DNA of 64,000 bases from Pseudocalidococcus sp964653145 (GTDB taxonomy: Bacteria > Cyanobacteriota > Cyanobacteriia > Thermosynechococcales > Thermosynechococcaceae). This document shows, piece by piece, positions 16,808-24,612 of the stretch; positions within the stretch are counted from its first letter, which is position 1; every line of letters starts with the position of its first letter. A program made the position numbers and the translations under genes. The notes under the pieces were generated by a model. It was not told the DNA's origin, searched no databases, and saw nothing but the letters and a program-made list of their open reading frames with translations. The DNA lies in NCBI GenBank assembly GCA_964653145.1, contig CAZZCG010000020.1:3734-67733 (forward strand). The letters are read 5' to 3'.

Positions 16808-19800
16808 TGGCAGCCAGCACCCAATACACTCAGGACTACCAAAAAGCGGTAACGGCTTATATTCAGGGCAATTATGATCAAGCGGCCCTTATTGCCGATG
16901 AGTTAGTCAGTACCCGCCCCGATGATCCCAACATTCGCCTACTTCGGGGGCACATCTTTTGCTGCCAAGAACAGTATGAGCCGGCCCAGGAGCAATACCA
17001 TCTGGTTTTAAATCTAACCGCCGATCCTGAATTGATTGCCTGTGCTAATGACAGTATTGCCAAGACGAATGAACTCCTTGGTGTGGCGGATGAAGCGAAT
17101 GGCTTAGGTGGGGCCTGGAGTAGTGACGATGCCACTGGTCTTCAGGAAAATCAAACTGTCGTTCAACCTGTTTCTGCGGCTGAATCACCCATGAGTGCCT
17201 CTTCAGAAGATATTGATTTGGCTCTGGGGCTCGAGATGGGGGGAACATCAGCCCTAGATTATGATCCCTTTGCAACGCCAGCTTCCACGAGTCCTGATGA
17301 TTACGGCTTAGGCGGCTTTGATTTTGGTGATGCCGACGAACTAGCGGATTTTGCGCCTCCTCCAGAAGCCAGCTTGGACGGGGATTCAGAAAATGAGATG
17401 ACCATGTTCATGCCGGAGGAGCACCCAGGCCTGGATGTCATGGCAGTTGAAACTGAGGCTCCACTGTCTCTGGAATCCCTAGATTCTGAAAACATCGGGG
17501 ATTTATTCACAGATCCCATGAGCTTAGAACTACCGGCTGAGGCTGATCTCGGGGCCTGGGTTGAAGAGATGCCCGTAGCACCTGAGGCTGAAGCGGCCAC
17601 CCCCGAAGCTTTTGGAGAATTGATCGAATTTGATGAATTGAGTGACCTTGGGGATTTCGATCTGGATTTGGAAGTGGAAAATCTGGGCAATCTTGATGAT
17701 CTCGGAGATTTGGGCAGCTTTGGCGGCCTTGAAGATTTTGGTGCCGATCTGGGTGAAATCGAAGAGTTCAGTGGCTCTCTAGAAGATCTTTCCCCATTAG
17801 CATCCACAGAAACCGTAGCTCCTGACCCCGAAGCTGCCCAGGCCCTAATTGAAAATATTGATGATGTCCCCGAGATTCCTACTCATGAAGCCGTTATTTT
17901 TGAGTCGGAAGAAGCATCCACGCCTGAAGATTTAGCTGCGGTCAGTGGGGAAGAAGCCTGGGTTCCTGAAGCGGCTGAGGAAGTACTTGATTTTGGCGAA
18001 GTACTTGATTTTGGCAGAGAATTCGAGGTGCCCCCTGAATCTGGCCTGGAGAGCGTGGATCAACTGGCTGACTTTTTCGGCGAACAGGTCAACAGTGTGG
18101 TGGATGAGGAAAGTCCCAGTGGGGAATCTCTCGAGGCAGAAGCCCTTTTTCCCCTCGATCTCGAATCCGGTAGTCCAAGTTTAGAGTCCCCTGATGTGCC
18201 CCTGTTTGACGCCTTTGGGGACGCGGATGTAAACCTTCCTGAGCCCAGCGCTGAGGTGGTTGCTGATCTCCTGGAGTTTACTACTGACGCCGATGAAATT
18301 GCTTCCGTAAGCGGATCCGTAGGTGATGAATTTGAGCAAACAGCTTTTCTTGAATCAGCCCCTGCCGCTCCCGTAGCTGCCAGTGGTGCCTTTACCCCCA
18401 TTGAGAATCAAGAACTTGGGGATTTATCAGCTAGCTTTGAAGGTGATGACCTGTTCGGTGACCTCGGAGAAATCCCCCCCCTGGAAGAAGAAGGAGGCCT
18501 GGCGTGGGAAGATTCTGAACAAACCGAAACCCTGATTACACCCACCCAAACCTCTATTACGGCTGGGCCAATCCCCCCTGGCGATACCTTTGCGGATCCG
18601 GATGGGGAGCAACAAGACCTAGACTTAGACCTCTTGGAATTACCCCCGTTAAGTGAGTTTGATGAGGACTCTGAGCTCACTCCCTTGGCTGAGTTTTCGA
18701 TCAGTGAGTCTTCCACCCCTGTTTTGGAGTTAGACACCTACCAAACACCGACGTCAATTCCGACGATGGATATCCCTTCAGGGTCAGAAGTGCCAATTTC
18801 AGAAACGTTTGCTGTGGTTCCTGATGATTTGGACTTGTCCGCTGAATTGGGGCAACTCCCAGATCTGGACTTTACCAACGAGGTTATGCCCGTTACTGCT
18901 GCTCCAGGCCTGGTGGATGACCTCTCTGCCTTTGCCCAGCAATCCCCACCAGCACCAGCTAGTGAACCAAGCTTTAAGTCTAAGCCTTTGCCAGTTTCTC
19001 CCGCTTCAGCCCCACCGAAAAATACTGACAGTGGCACGTCATTCACCCAGCGAAATACGAAAACAGCCATCACGGTGGGTATTGTTTCGGCCTTGGCTTC
19101 TGGTGTAGTTTTTGTGGGTCTCAATCAAGGAAAAGATATTCCCGCAACAGTTGCTGGCGGCCTTGCAGGGGGCTTAGCGGGTGGAGTGGCGGCATTGGGT
19201 TTTGGACGCCGTACCGTATCCCACATCAAGCGATGCACCACAGATTTGCAAGCGCAATTCAACGCCGTTATGGGTGGAGACATGTCTGCCTCGGCAACGG
19301 TGTTTGCCCAGGACGAATTTGGGCAGTTGGCCGCCAGCTTTAACACAATGACCCAGTCGATCCAGGCCGTGATGGCGGAAAGCCAGCAAAAAGCTGAAGA
19401 AAACGAACGGCAACGGGATGACCTGCAGCGCCAAGTGATTCGTCTCCTGGATGATGTGGAAGGGGCGGCTCGAGGTGATTTAACAGTTCAGGCTGAGGTC
19501 ACAGCGGATGTTTTGGGTGCTGTGGCGGATTCCTTTAACCTGACCATCTTTAATCTGCGGAAGATTGTGCAACAGGTGAAGGTCGCTGCCCGCCAGGTAA
19601 ACAAAGGAGCCACCGATAATGAAACCTTTGCCCGCAGCTTGTCCTCTGATGCGTTGCGCCAGGCCGAGGAACTAGCCGTCACACTCAACTCGGTGCAGAT
19701 GATGACCAACGCGATTCAACGGGTGGCGGATAGCGCCAAAGAGGCCAATATGGTCGCCCGAAATGCCACAGAGGCCGCCCTGCGTGGGGGAGAAGCGGTG

Positions 19801-20424
19801 GAACGGACGGTGGCGGGGATTTTGCAGATTCGAGAAACCGTTGCTGAGACTACCCGCAAGGTCAAACACCTGGCTGAGTCTTCCCAGGAAATTTCCAAAA
19901 TTGTCGGTTTGATTTCCCAAATTTCAGCTCGGACAAATCTCTTAGCCCTAAATGCCAGTATTGAAGCGGCTCGGGCTGGAGAATCCGGAAAGGGGTTTGC
20001 AATTGTGGCGGATGAGGTACGGCAGTTGGCGGATCGGGCAGCTAAATCCTCAAAGGAAATTGAACAAATTGTGCTTCAAATCCAGAGTGAGACAGGGGCT
20101 GTGATGACCGCAATGGAAGAAGGAACGCAGCAGGTGATTGAGGGAACAAAACGGGCAGAACAAGCCAAACATTCCCTGGAAGACATTATCCAGGTGTCCA
20201 GTCAAATCGATAACTTAGTGCGCTCGATCACCAGTGCCACCGTGGAGCAAACTGAAACCGCCCGTTCCATGGCCCAGGTCATGCAATCCGTAGAGTTAAC
20301 CGCCCAAGCCACATCCCAAGAGGCACAGCGGGTGTCGGATTCGCTACAACACCTAGTGACCGTTGCTCGAGATTTACAGTCTTCAGTGGAGCGGTTTAGA
20401 GTCGAGCAAACTGAACAGGGGTAA
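16807..20424 (+). CDS. pilJ: Methyl-accepting chemotaxis protein of the pilus cluster (PilJ)
   Basis: A 1205-residue signal transducer. Residues 1-90 form TPR-like helices (AVTAYIQGNYDQAALIADEL). Residues about 95-740 are an extremely acidic, Ala/Pro/Ser/Leu-rich region of probable disorder with many short LxDLxxF and DFGE-type motifs. A hydrophobic segment begins TAITVGIVSALASGVVFVGL near 753, followed by a Gly/Ala-rich hydrophobic stretch, HAMP-like regions, and the signalling domain with the hairpin ISARTNLLALNASIEAARAG near residue 1045. No periplasmic sensory or GAF chromophore domain is evident, so the input is probably cytoplasmic or mechanical. The ATG has GGAG eight bases upstream. 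PilI and PilL are the expected partners. Confidence 0.88.
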   Translation: MAASTQYTQDYQKAVTAYIQGNYDQAALIADELVSTRPDDPNIRLLRGHIFCCQEQYEPAQEQYHLVLNLTADPELIACANDSIAKTNELLGVADEANGLGGAWSSDDATGLQENQTVVQPVSAAESPMSASSEDIDLALGLEMGGTSALDYDPFATPASTSPDDYGLGGFDFGDADELADFAPPPEASLDGDSENEMTMFMPEEHPGLDVMAVETEAPLSLESLDSENIGDLFTDPMSLELPAEADLGAWVEEMPVAPEAEAATPEAFGELIEFDELSDLGDFDLDLEVENLGNLDDLGDLGSFGGLEDFGADLGEIEEFSGSLEDLSPLASTETVAPDPEAAQALIENIDDVPEIPTHEAVIFESEEASTPEDLAAVSGEEAWVPEAAEEVLDFGEVLDFGREFEVPPESGLESVDQLADFFGEQVNSVVDEESPSGESLEAEALFPLDLESGSPSLESPDVPLFDAFGDADVNLPEPSAEVVADLLEFTTDADEIASVSGSVGDEFEQTAFLESAPAAPVAASGAFTPIENQELGDLSASFEGDDLFGDLGEIPPLEEEGGLAWEDSEQTETLITPTQTSITAGPIPPGDTFADPDGEQQDLDLDLLELPPLSEFDEDSELTPLAEFSISESSTPVLELDTYQTPTSIPTMDIPSGSEVPISETFAVVPDDLDLSAELGQLPDLDFTNEVMPVTAAPGLVDDLSAFAQQSPPAPASEPSFKSKPLPVSPASAPPKNTDSGTSFTQRNTKTAITVGIVSALASGVVFVGLNQGKDIPATVAGGLAGGLAGGVAALGFGRRTVSHIKRCTTDLQAQFNAVMGGDMSASATVFAQDEFGQLAASFNTMTQSIQAVMAESQQKAEENERQRDDLQRQVIRLLDDVEGAARGDLTVQAEVTADVLGAVADSFNLTIFNLRKIVQQVKVAARQVNKGATDNETFARSLSSDALRQAEELAVTLNSVQMMTNAIQRVADSAKEANMVARNATEAALRGGEAVERTVAGILQIRETVAETTRKVKHLAESSQEISKIVGLISQISARTNLLALNASIEAARAGESGKGFAIVADEVRQLADRAAKSSKEIEQIVLQIQSETGAVMTAMEEGTQQVIEGTKRAEQAKHSLEDIIQVSSQIDNLVRSITSATVEQTETARSMAQVMQSVELTAQATSQEAQRVSDSLQHLVTVARDLQSSVERFRVEQTEQG
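17981..18016 (+). repeat. 18-bp tandem duplication inside pilJ
   Basis: Two adjacent 18-base units (AAGTACTTGATTTTGGCG and the same with a final A) encode repeated EVLDFG in the acidic linker. The near-identity at DNA level points to a recent in-frame slippage duplication. Confidence 0.85.
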
Positions 20425-20439
20425 TTCAAGGAGTTGGTG

Positions 20440-23400
20440 ATGCAGACGGATCAACAAAAGCGCATCTTGGGTTACTTCATTGAAGAGGCGCAAGAACATC
20501 TCACAACCATCGAAAATAGCCTGATGAATCTCCAAGGGGTCGTGGATGATCCCGAGGCGATGAGCGAAATGTTTCGGGCAGCCCATTCAGTTAAGGGTGG
20601 GGCAGCAATGCTGGGTCTGTTCAGTATCCAGCAAATTTCCCACAAACTCGAAGATTACTTCAAAGTTCTCAAGGAAAATCCGATCCGGGTTGATGAAACC
20701 CTTGAGTCCCTCTTTCTGCAGGGGTTTGACGCGCTTCGTGAACTCTTAGATGAATTGCAAAGTCCCTTTGGTCTCTCAGATGAAGTGGCCAACCAGGCCT
20801 TGAACCAAACTGAGCCCGTCTTTGCTCAACTGGAAATCCACCTCAATAGCATTGTTTCAGGCACTCCTGCTCTCGCAGTCATTGCGCCTCCCGTTACCAC
20901 TCCCTCAGAACCTACACCAGCCGAGCCAAGTGATGGGCGTGAGTTTGTCTTTCAAACCGATGTTCCCGAACGGCTACGGGCAATGTTGCAGTTGTTTAAA
21001 CAACCGGATAGTCCAGCGGTGCGGCGAAGCTTACAGGATGCCTGCGTCAGTTTAGGGCAGTTGGGTGAACCCTTTGAACTTCAGGCCTGGGTTAAGCTCC
21101 TTGAGGCAGCAGAGCAAGCTGTAGGTCACAGCGACAATAGTTTGTTGGTCTTAGCTCCGATCCTGATCAAAGAAATTAAAGGGGCGCGGGATCTTGTCCT
21201 AGCAGGCCATGTTAATGATATCCAGGCCTCAGACCAATTACTCGCCCTAATTCCCACTGCTCCAGAACTGCCCAGTCAGTCTTTAGCTGATACCTCAACT
21301 TTGGCCACAGTACAAAGTTTGCCCCCTCTCCAAGCCAGCGAAGTTGCCCCAGCCACCACCCACGATGATCTGACCACCCCAGACTCAGAATACGTTGCTC
21401 AGGTTGATACCGTAGCGGAGGTTGCCCCCCCTACGGAGCTAGCTGGTGATGAGGATGCAACGAGTCAAGTTTCTTGGGAAGCCCCCGTTGAAGACTTGGA
21501 GGAATTGGGGGATATTTTTGAGCTTTCTGGAGAACTGTCTCCCCCTTGGCCTGGGTTTGAGGCCGAATTTGCTACGGAACAACCGGCTGCCTCCTCTGCC
21601 TTTGATGAAGACCTTTCAGAATTTTTAGAACCCTCACCGACAGTATCCTCTGCAAACGAACCAGGCCTGGACTTAGTTGAACTTTTTGGTACAGAAACCG
21701 ACCTAGTGGCAGACTTTGCCCAGGAGTTGGGGGATATTGACCTAGCTGGAATCGGTGAAGCTCGAGCTGATGCGGTGCTTGGTGACGAGGAAGTGGATTT
21801 AGCCACCTTCTTTGCCGAAGCCCCAGTCGATGTCTCGTCCGAGGTTGAAGTTGGGGAACCCGAAGGGGTTGAAGGCGCGGTTTCCAATCTGCCCACAGAT
21901 TTGTCCGACCTAAATATCCCCGATGATAGCGCTGGCTTAAGTGCCCTCATTGATAATCTGCTGGAAGGGATTGATCCAGGAGTAAACAATCTCGCCGCTG
22001 ATGCCGATTTTTTAGATACGTTTTTGACCGAAGAGCTCGGTGCTGAGCTGACCGGAGAAGATGTAGTCCAACCTCAACTCCCGACCGCAGAGGAACTTTG
22101 GTCTGATTCAACAGATGTGGATGCGGTTCTTGAGGAACTAGTCGCTGCGCCTGAAGCTGAGCTGGAGTTGGAATCCTTACCGGAAACTCCCCCTGACCAG
22201 GCCTGGGATTCAGAAGAACTAGCAACCTCAGCGGATTTAGAGGCATTCATTGCGGCCACAGCAGACGCTCCCCCCGAGGCTGAACCTATTTCCGAAATTG
22301 ACAATGTCCTCGAAGATCTGAGCGAAATCAGTGAAATCATTGCTGGCCCCCTCACGGCTCCAGAAGCTTCCCCAGAGATTGCTGAGCCTGCCTCCTTTGA
22401 TTTTGATGATCTTGACGCTCTCTTAGCTGAACCTAATGCCCCCGCCCCTGCTGCCACTACCCCGGCCTGGGATGATTTGGAATCCCTCCTAGAGCCAGAT
22501 TCCACTACAGCCGCTGCCAATAGCCTAGATGACTTGGAATCCCTCCTAGATGATATGGCCCCAACTCCAGTGTCCAATGCCTCTGCCCCAGGCCTGGAGA
22601 TTGAGCCACCAACGCCAGCGTCTACCCAATCCTTCACCATGCGGCCACGGACTGCGCGACGGGGTTCTAGTGCTGGATTTGAGCAAACCATGCGGGTATC
22701 CGTTAAGCACTTGGATGGTTTGAACAACCTTGTTGGGGAAATGGTTGTTAATCGCAATGCCCTAGAGGATAGTCAAGAGCGCTTACGGCAGTTCTTAGAT
22801 AACCTGCTCTACCAAGTTCAACAGCTTGGGGATGTGAGCCAGCAAATGCAGGATTTGTATGACCGCTCACTTTTGGAGAGCTCTTTGTTGCGAGGAATCT
22901 CAACCCCATTTAACCATGGCGGTAGCTCTGGTCGAGAGGACTCTAGCCATGCTACTGGGGTAGAATTTGACTCCCTGGAGATGGATCGATTTACCGGCTT
23001 TCATACCCTTTCACAAGAAGTCATTGAGCGAATTGTTCGGGTACGGGAGGCAGCATCCGATATTGAGTACGTGGTTGATGAAGTTGAGCAAACCACTCGC
23101 ATGTTCCGCCAAGTGACCACTCAAGTCCAAGAAAGCTTGAGTCGCTCTCGCATGGTGCCGTTCCGGGAGATGGCCACCCGATTACCCGGTGCAGTGCGGC
23201 AGATTGCCAGTAAGTGCGGGAAGCAATGTTCCCTGGAAATTGAAGGGGAAGGCATTTTGGTAGATAAGGGCATCCTCGAGCGTCTCTATGACCCGATGAC
23301 CCATCTGATCAACAACGCTATTTACCACGGAATTGAAACCCCAGAGGAACGACAGGCAAAAGGTAAGTCGGAAAAAGGAACTGTCAAGATTCGGGCGTTC

Positions 23401-24612
23401 TACCAAGGTAGCCAAACCATTATCTCTGTCAGTGATGATGGTAATGGCATTGATGCAGATCGGGTCAAGGCTAAGGCTATCAGTACTGGAATTGTCACTG
23501 CGGAAGAAGCCCAACACTTGTCTCGGCAAGATATTTACGGGTTGCTATTCCGCTCCGGGTTCAGCACCAAAGATCAGGCTGATGAGTTGGCGGGGCGGGG
23601 CGTGGGTATGGATGTGGTGCGAGTCAGCCTTGAAGAAATTCGCGGCAGTATCAACACAGATTCGACCTTAGGCAAAGGAACAACCTTTACAATTCGTCTG
23701 CCTTTAACCCTGAGTATTACAAAAGCTCTCTGCTGTATCGATAACCATTGCCGGATTGCCTTCCCAATTGATGGAGTGGAGGATATGTTAGACCTCCCAG
23801 AGGATCGGCTACAGCTTACCGATGATGGCGAAAGAAAACTGGTCTGGCGAGATCGGCATCTGACATTCCGAAAATTAACTGATTTGTTGCCCTATCGGCG
23901 CCAGATTAGCCGCAGTAATGTCTATGGCGGGGCAGGGCATGAGGAAGATGTGATTTCGGTCGTAATCCTCCGCAGCGGTGATGATTTGATCGCTTTGCAA
24001 GTGGATCAGGTGATTGGCGAGCAGGAAATCGTAATTAAGCAGTTGTCGGGGCCAGTACCCAAACCAATTGGCATTGCGGGGGTAACAGTGCAAGGGGATG
24101 GGCGAGCAATGGCCATCGCTGACATCCTCGAACTGGTGGATCTTTCCTTGAACCGCCTAGAGCCGGGAGATTGGGGTACACCAATGCCCTCTCTCCCTCA
24201 AGAGCCTGTGAAGACGGAGCCACTGGTGCTGATCATTGATGACTCGATTACGGTACGGGAATTGCTGTCAATGACCTTTACTCGGGCCGGGTATCGGGTG
24301 GAACAGGCTCGGGATGGTCAAGATGCCTGGGAAAAACTTCGCTCCGGACTCCCGTGCGATCTGGTTTTCTGTGATATCGAAATGCCGCGCATGGATGGCC
24401 TGGAGTTGCTCTCGCGGATGCAGAAGGACGCTAATCTGAAGCAACTACCGATTGCGATGTTGACATCTCGAGGAGCAGATCGCCACCGGCAAATGGCCGC
24501 ACAATTGGGAGCGCGGGGCTATTTCACAAAGCCCTATTTGGAAGAGCAGTTATTGGATGCAGCCAGTCGTCTCTTAAAAGGAGAAGTCTTGGTGTCTGAA
24601 CCGGTGGCATGA
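20440..24612 (+). CDS. pilL: Hybrid CheA-type histidine kinase PilL
   Basis: A 1390-residue kinase. HPt domain at residues 1-110 with phospho-acceptor His49 in AAHSVKGGAAMLG; a second HPt-like helical region without a clear His at about 165-290; an acidic, probably disordered linker to about 740; then a dimerisation helix pair (RVSVKHLDGLNNLVGEMVVN), the HATPase with N box HLINNAIYHGIE and G boxes SDDGNGID and GRGVGMDVV, a CheW-like domain, and a receiver with Asp1312 in VFCDIEMPRMDG. It is expected to phosphorylate PilG, PilH and its own receiver. In Synechocystis the PilL function is split between two genes; here it is one chain. The start ATG has AAGGAG seven bases upstream; an upstream TTG is less likely. 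Confidence 0.9.
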   Translation: MQTDQQKRILGYFIEEAQEHLTTIENSLMNLQGVVDDPEAMSEMFRAAHSVKGGAAMLGLFSIQQISHKLEDYFKVLKENPIRVDETLESLFLQGFDALRELLDELQSPFGLSDEVANQALNQTEPVFAQLEIHLNSIVSGTPALAVIAPPVTTPSEPTPAEPSDGREFVFQTDVPERLRAMLQLFKQPDSPAVRRSLQDACVSLGQLGEPFELQAWVKLLEAAEQAVGHSDNSLLVLAPILIKEIKGARDLVLAGHVNDIQASDQLLALIPTAPELPSQSLADTSTLATVQSLPPLQASEVAPATTHDDLTTPDSEYVAQVDTVAEVAPPTELAGDEDATSQVSWEAPVEDLEELGDIFELSGELSPPWPGFEAEFATEQPAASSAFDEDLSEFLEPSPTVSSANEPGLDLVELFGTETDLVADFAQELGDIDLAGIGEARADAVLGDEEVDLATFFAEAPVDVSSEVEVGEPEGVEGAVSNLPTDLSDLNIPDDSAGLSALIDNLLEGIDPGVNNLAADADFLDTFLTEELGAELTGEDVVQPQLPTAEELWSDSTDVDAVLEELVAAPEAELELESLPETPPDQAWDSEELATSADLEAFIAATADAPPEAEPISEIDNVLEDLSEISEIIAGPLTAPEASPEIAEPASFDFDDLDALLAEPNAPAPAATTPAWDDLESLLEPDSTTAAANSLDDLESLLDDMAPTPVSNASAPGLEIEPPTPASTQSFTMRPRTARRGSSAGFEQTMRVSVKHLDGLNNLVGEMVVNRNALEDSQERLRQFLDNLLYQVQQLGDVSQQMQDLYDRSLLESSLLRGISTPFNHGGSSGREDSSHATGVEFDSLEMDRFTGFHTLSQEVIERIVRVREAASDIEYVVDEVEQTTRMFRQVTTQVQESLSRSRMVPFREMATRLPGAVRQIASKCGKQCSLEIEGEGILVDKGILERLYDPMTHLINNAIYHGIETPEERQAKGKSEKGTVKIRAFYQGSQTIISVSDDGNGIDADRVKAKAISTGIVTAEEAQHLSRQDIYGLLFRSGFSTKDQADELAGRGVGMDVVRVSLEEIRGSINTDSTLGKGTTFTIRLPLTLSITKALCCIDNHCRIAFPIDGVEDMLDLPEDRLQLTDDGERKLVWRDRHLTFRKLTDLLPYRRQISRSNVYGGAGHEEDVISVVILRSGDDLIALQVDQVIGEQEIVIKQLSGPVPKPIGIAGVTVQGDGRAMAIADILELVDLSLNRLEPGDWGTPMPSLPQEPVKTEPLVLIIDDSITVRELLSMTFTRAGYRVEQARDGQDAWEKLRSGLPCDLVFCDIEMPRMDGLELLSRMQKDANLKQLPIAMLTSRGADRHRQMAAQLGARGYFTKPYLEEQLLDAASRLLKGEVLVSEPVA
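22471..22549 (+). repeat. Spaced 22-bp direct repeat in pilL encoding DDLESLL
   Basis: The 22 bases at 22471-22492 recur at 22528-22549 with one silent mismatch (GATGAT/GATGAC), a period of 57 bases. Each encodes DDLESLL, and a diverged copy, DDLDALL, lies about 20 codons before. This is a short repeated leucine motif in the acidic linker that could be a docking site. Confidence 0.75.

Noticed and set aside
17301..17807. Antisense frame of 168 codons within pilJ
   Set aside because: Ser/Pro/Arg-rich mirror of the acidic linker, no start signal.
22074..22757. Long antisense reading frame (227 codons) inside pilL
   Set aside because: It is Ser/Ala/Arg-rich because it mirrors the acidic linker codons on the other strand; no ribosome site or protein motif.
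14396..24612. Phototaxis Pix/Tax1 locus
   Set aside because: The gene order is similar, but the receptor has no GAF domains for a bilin chromophore and has the TPR start of PilJ.
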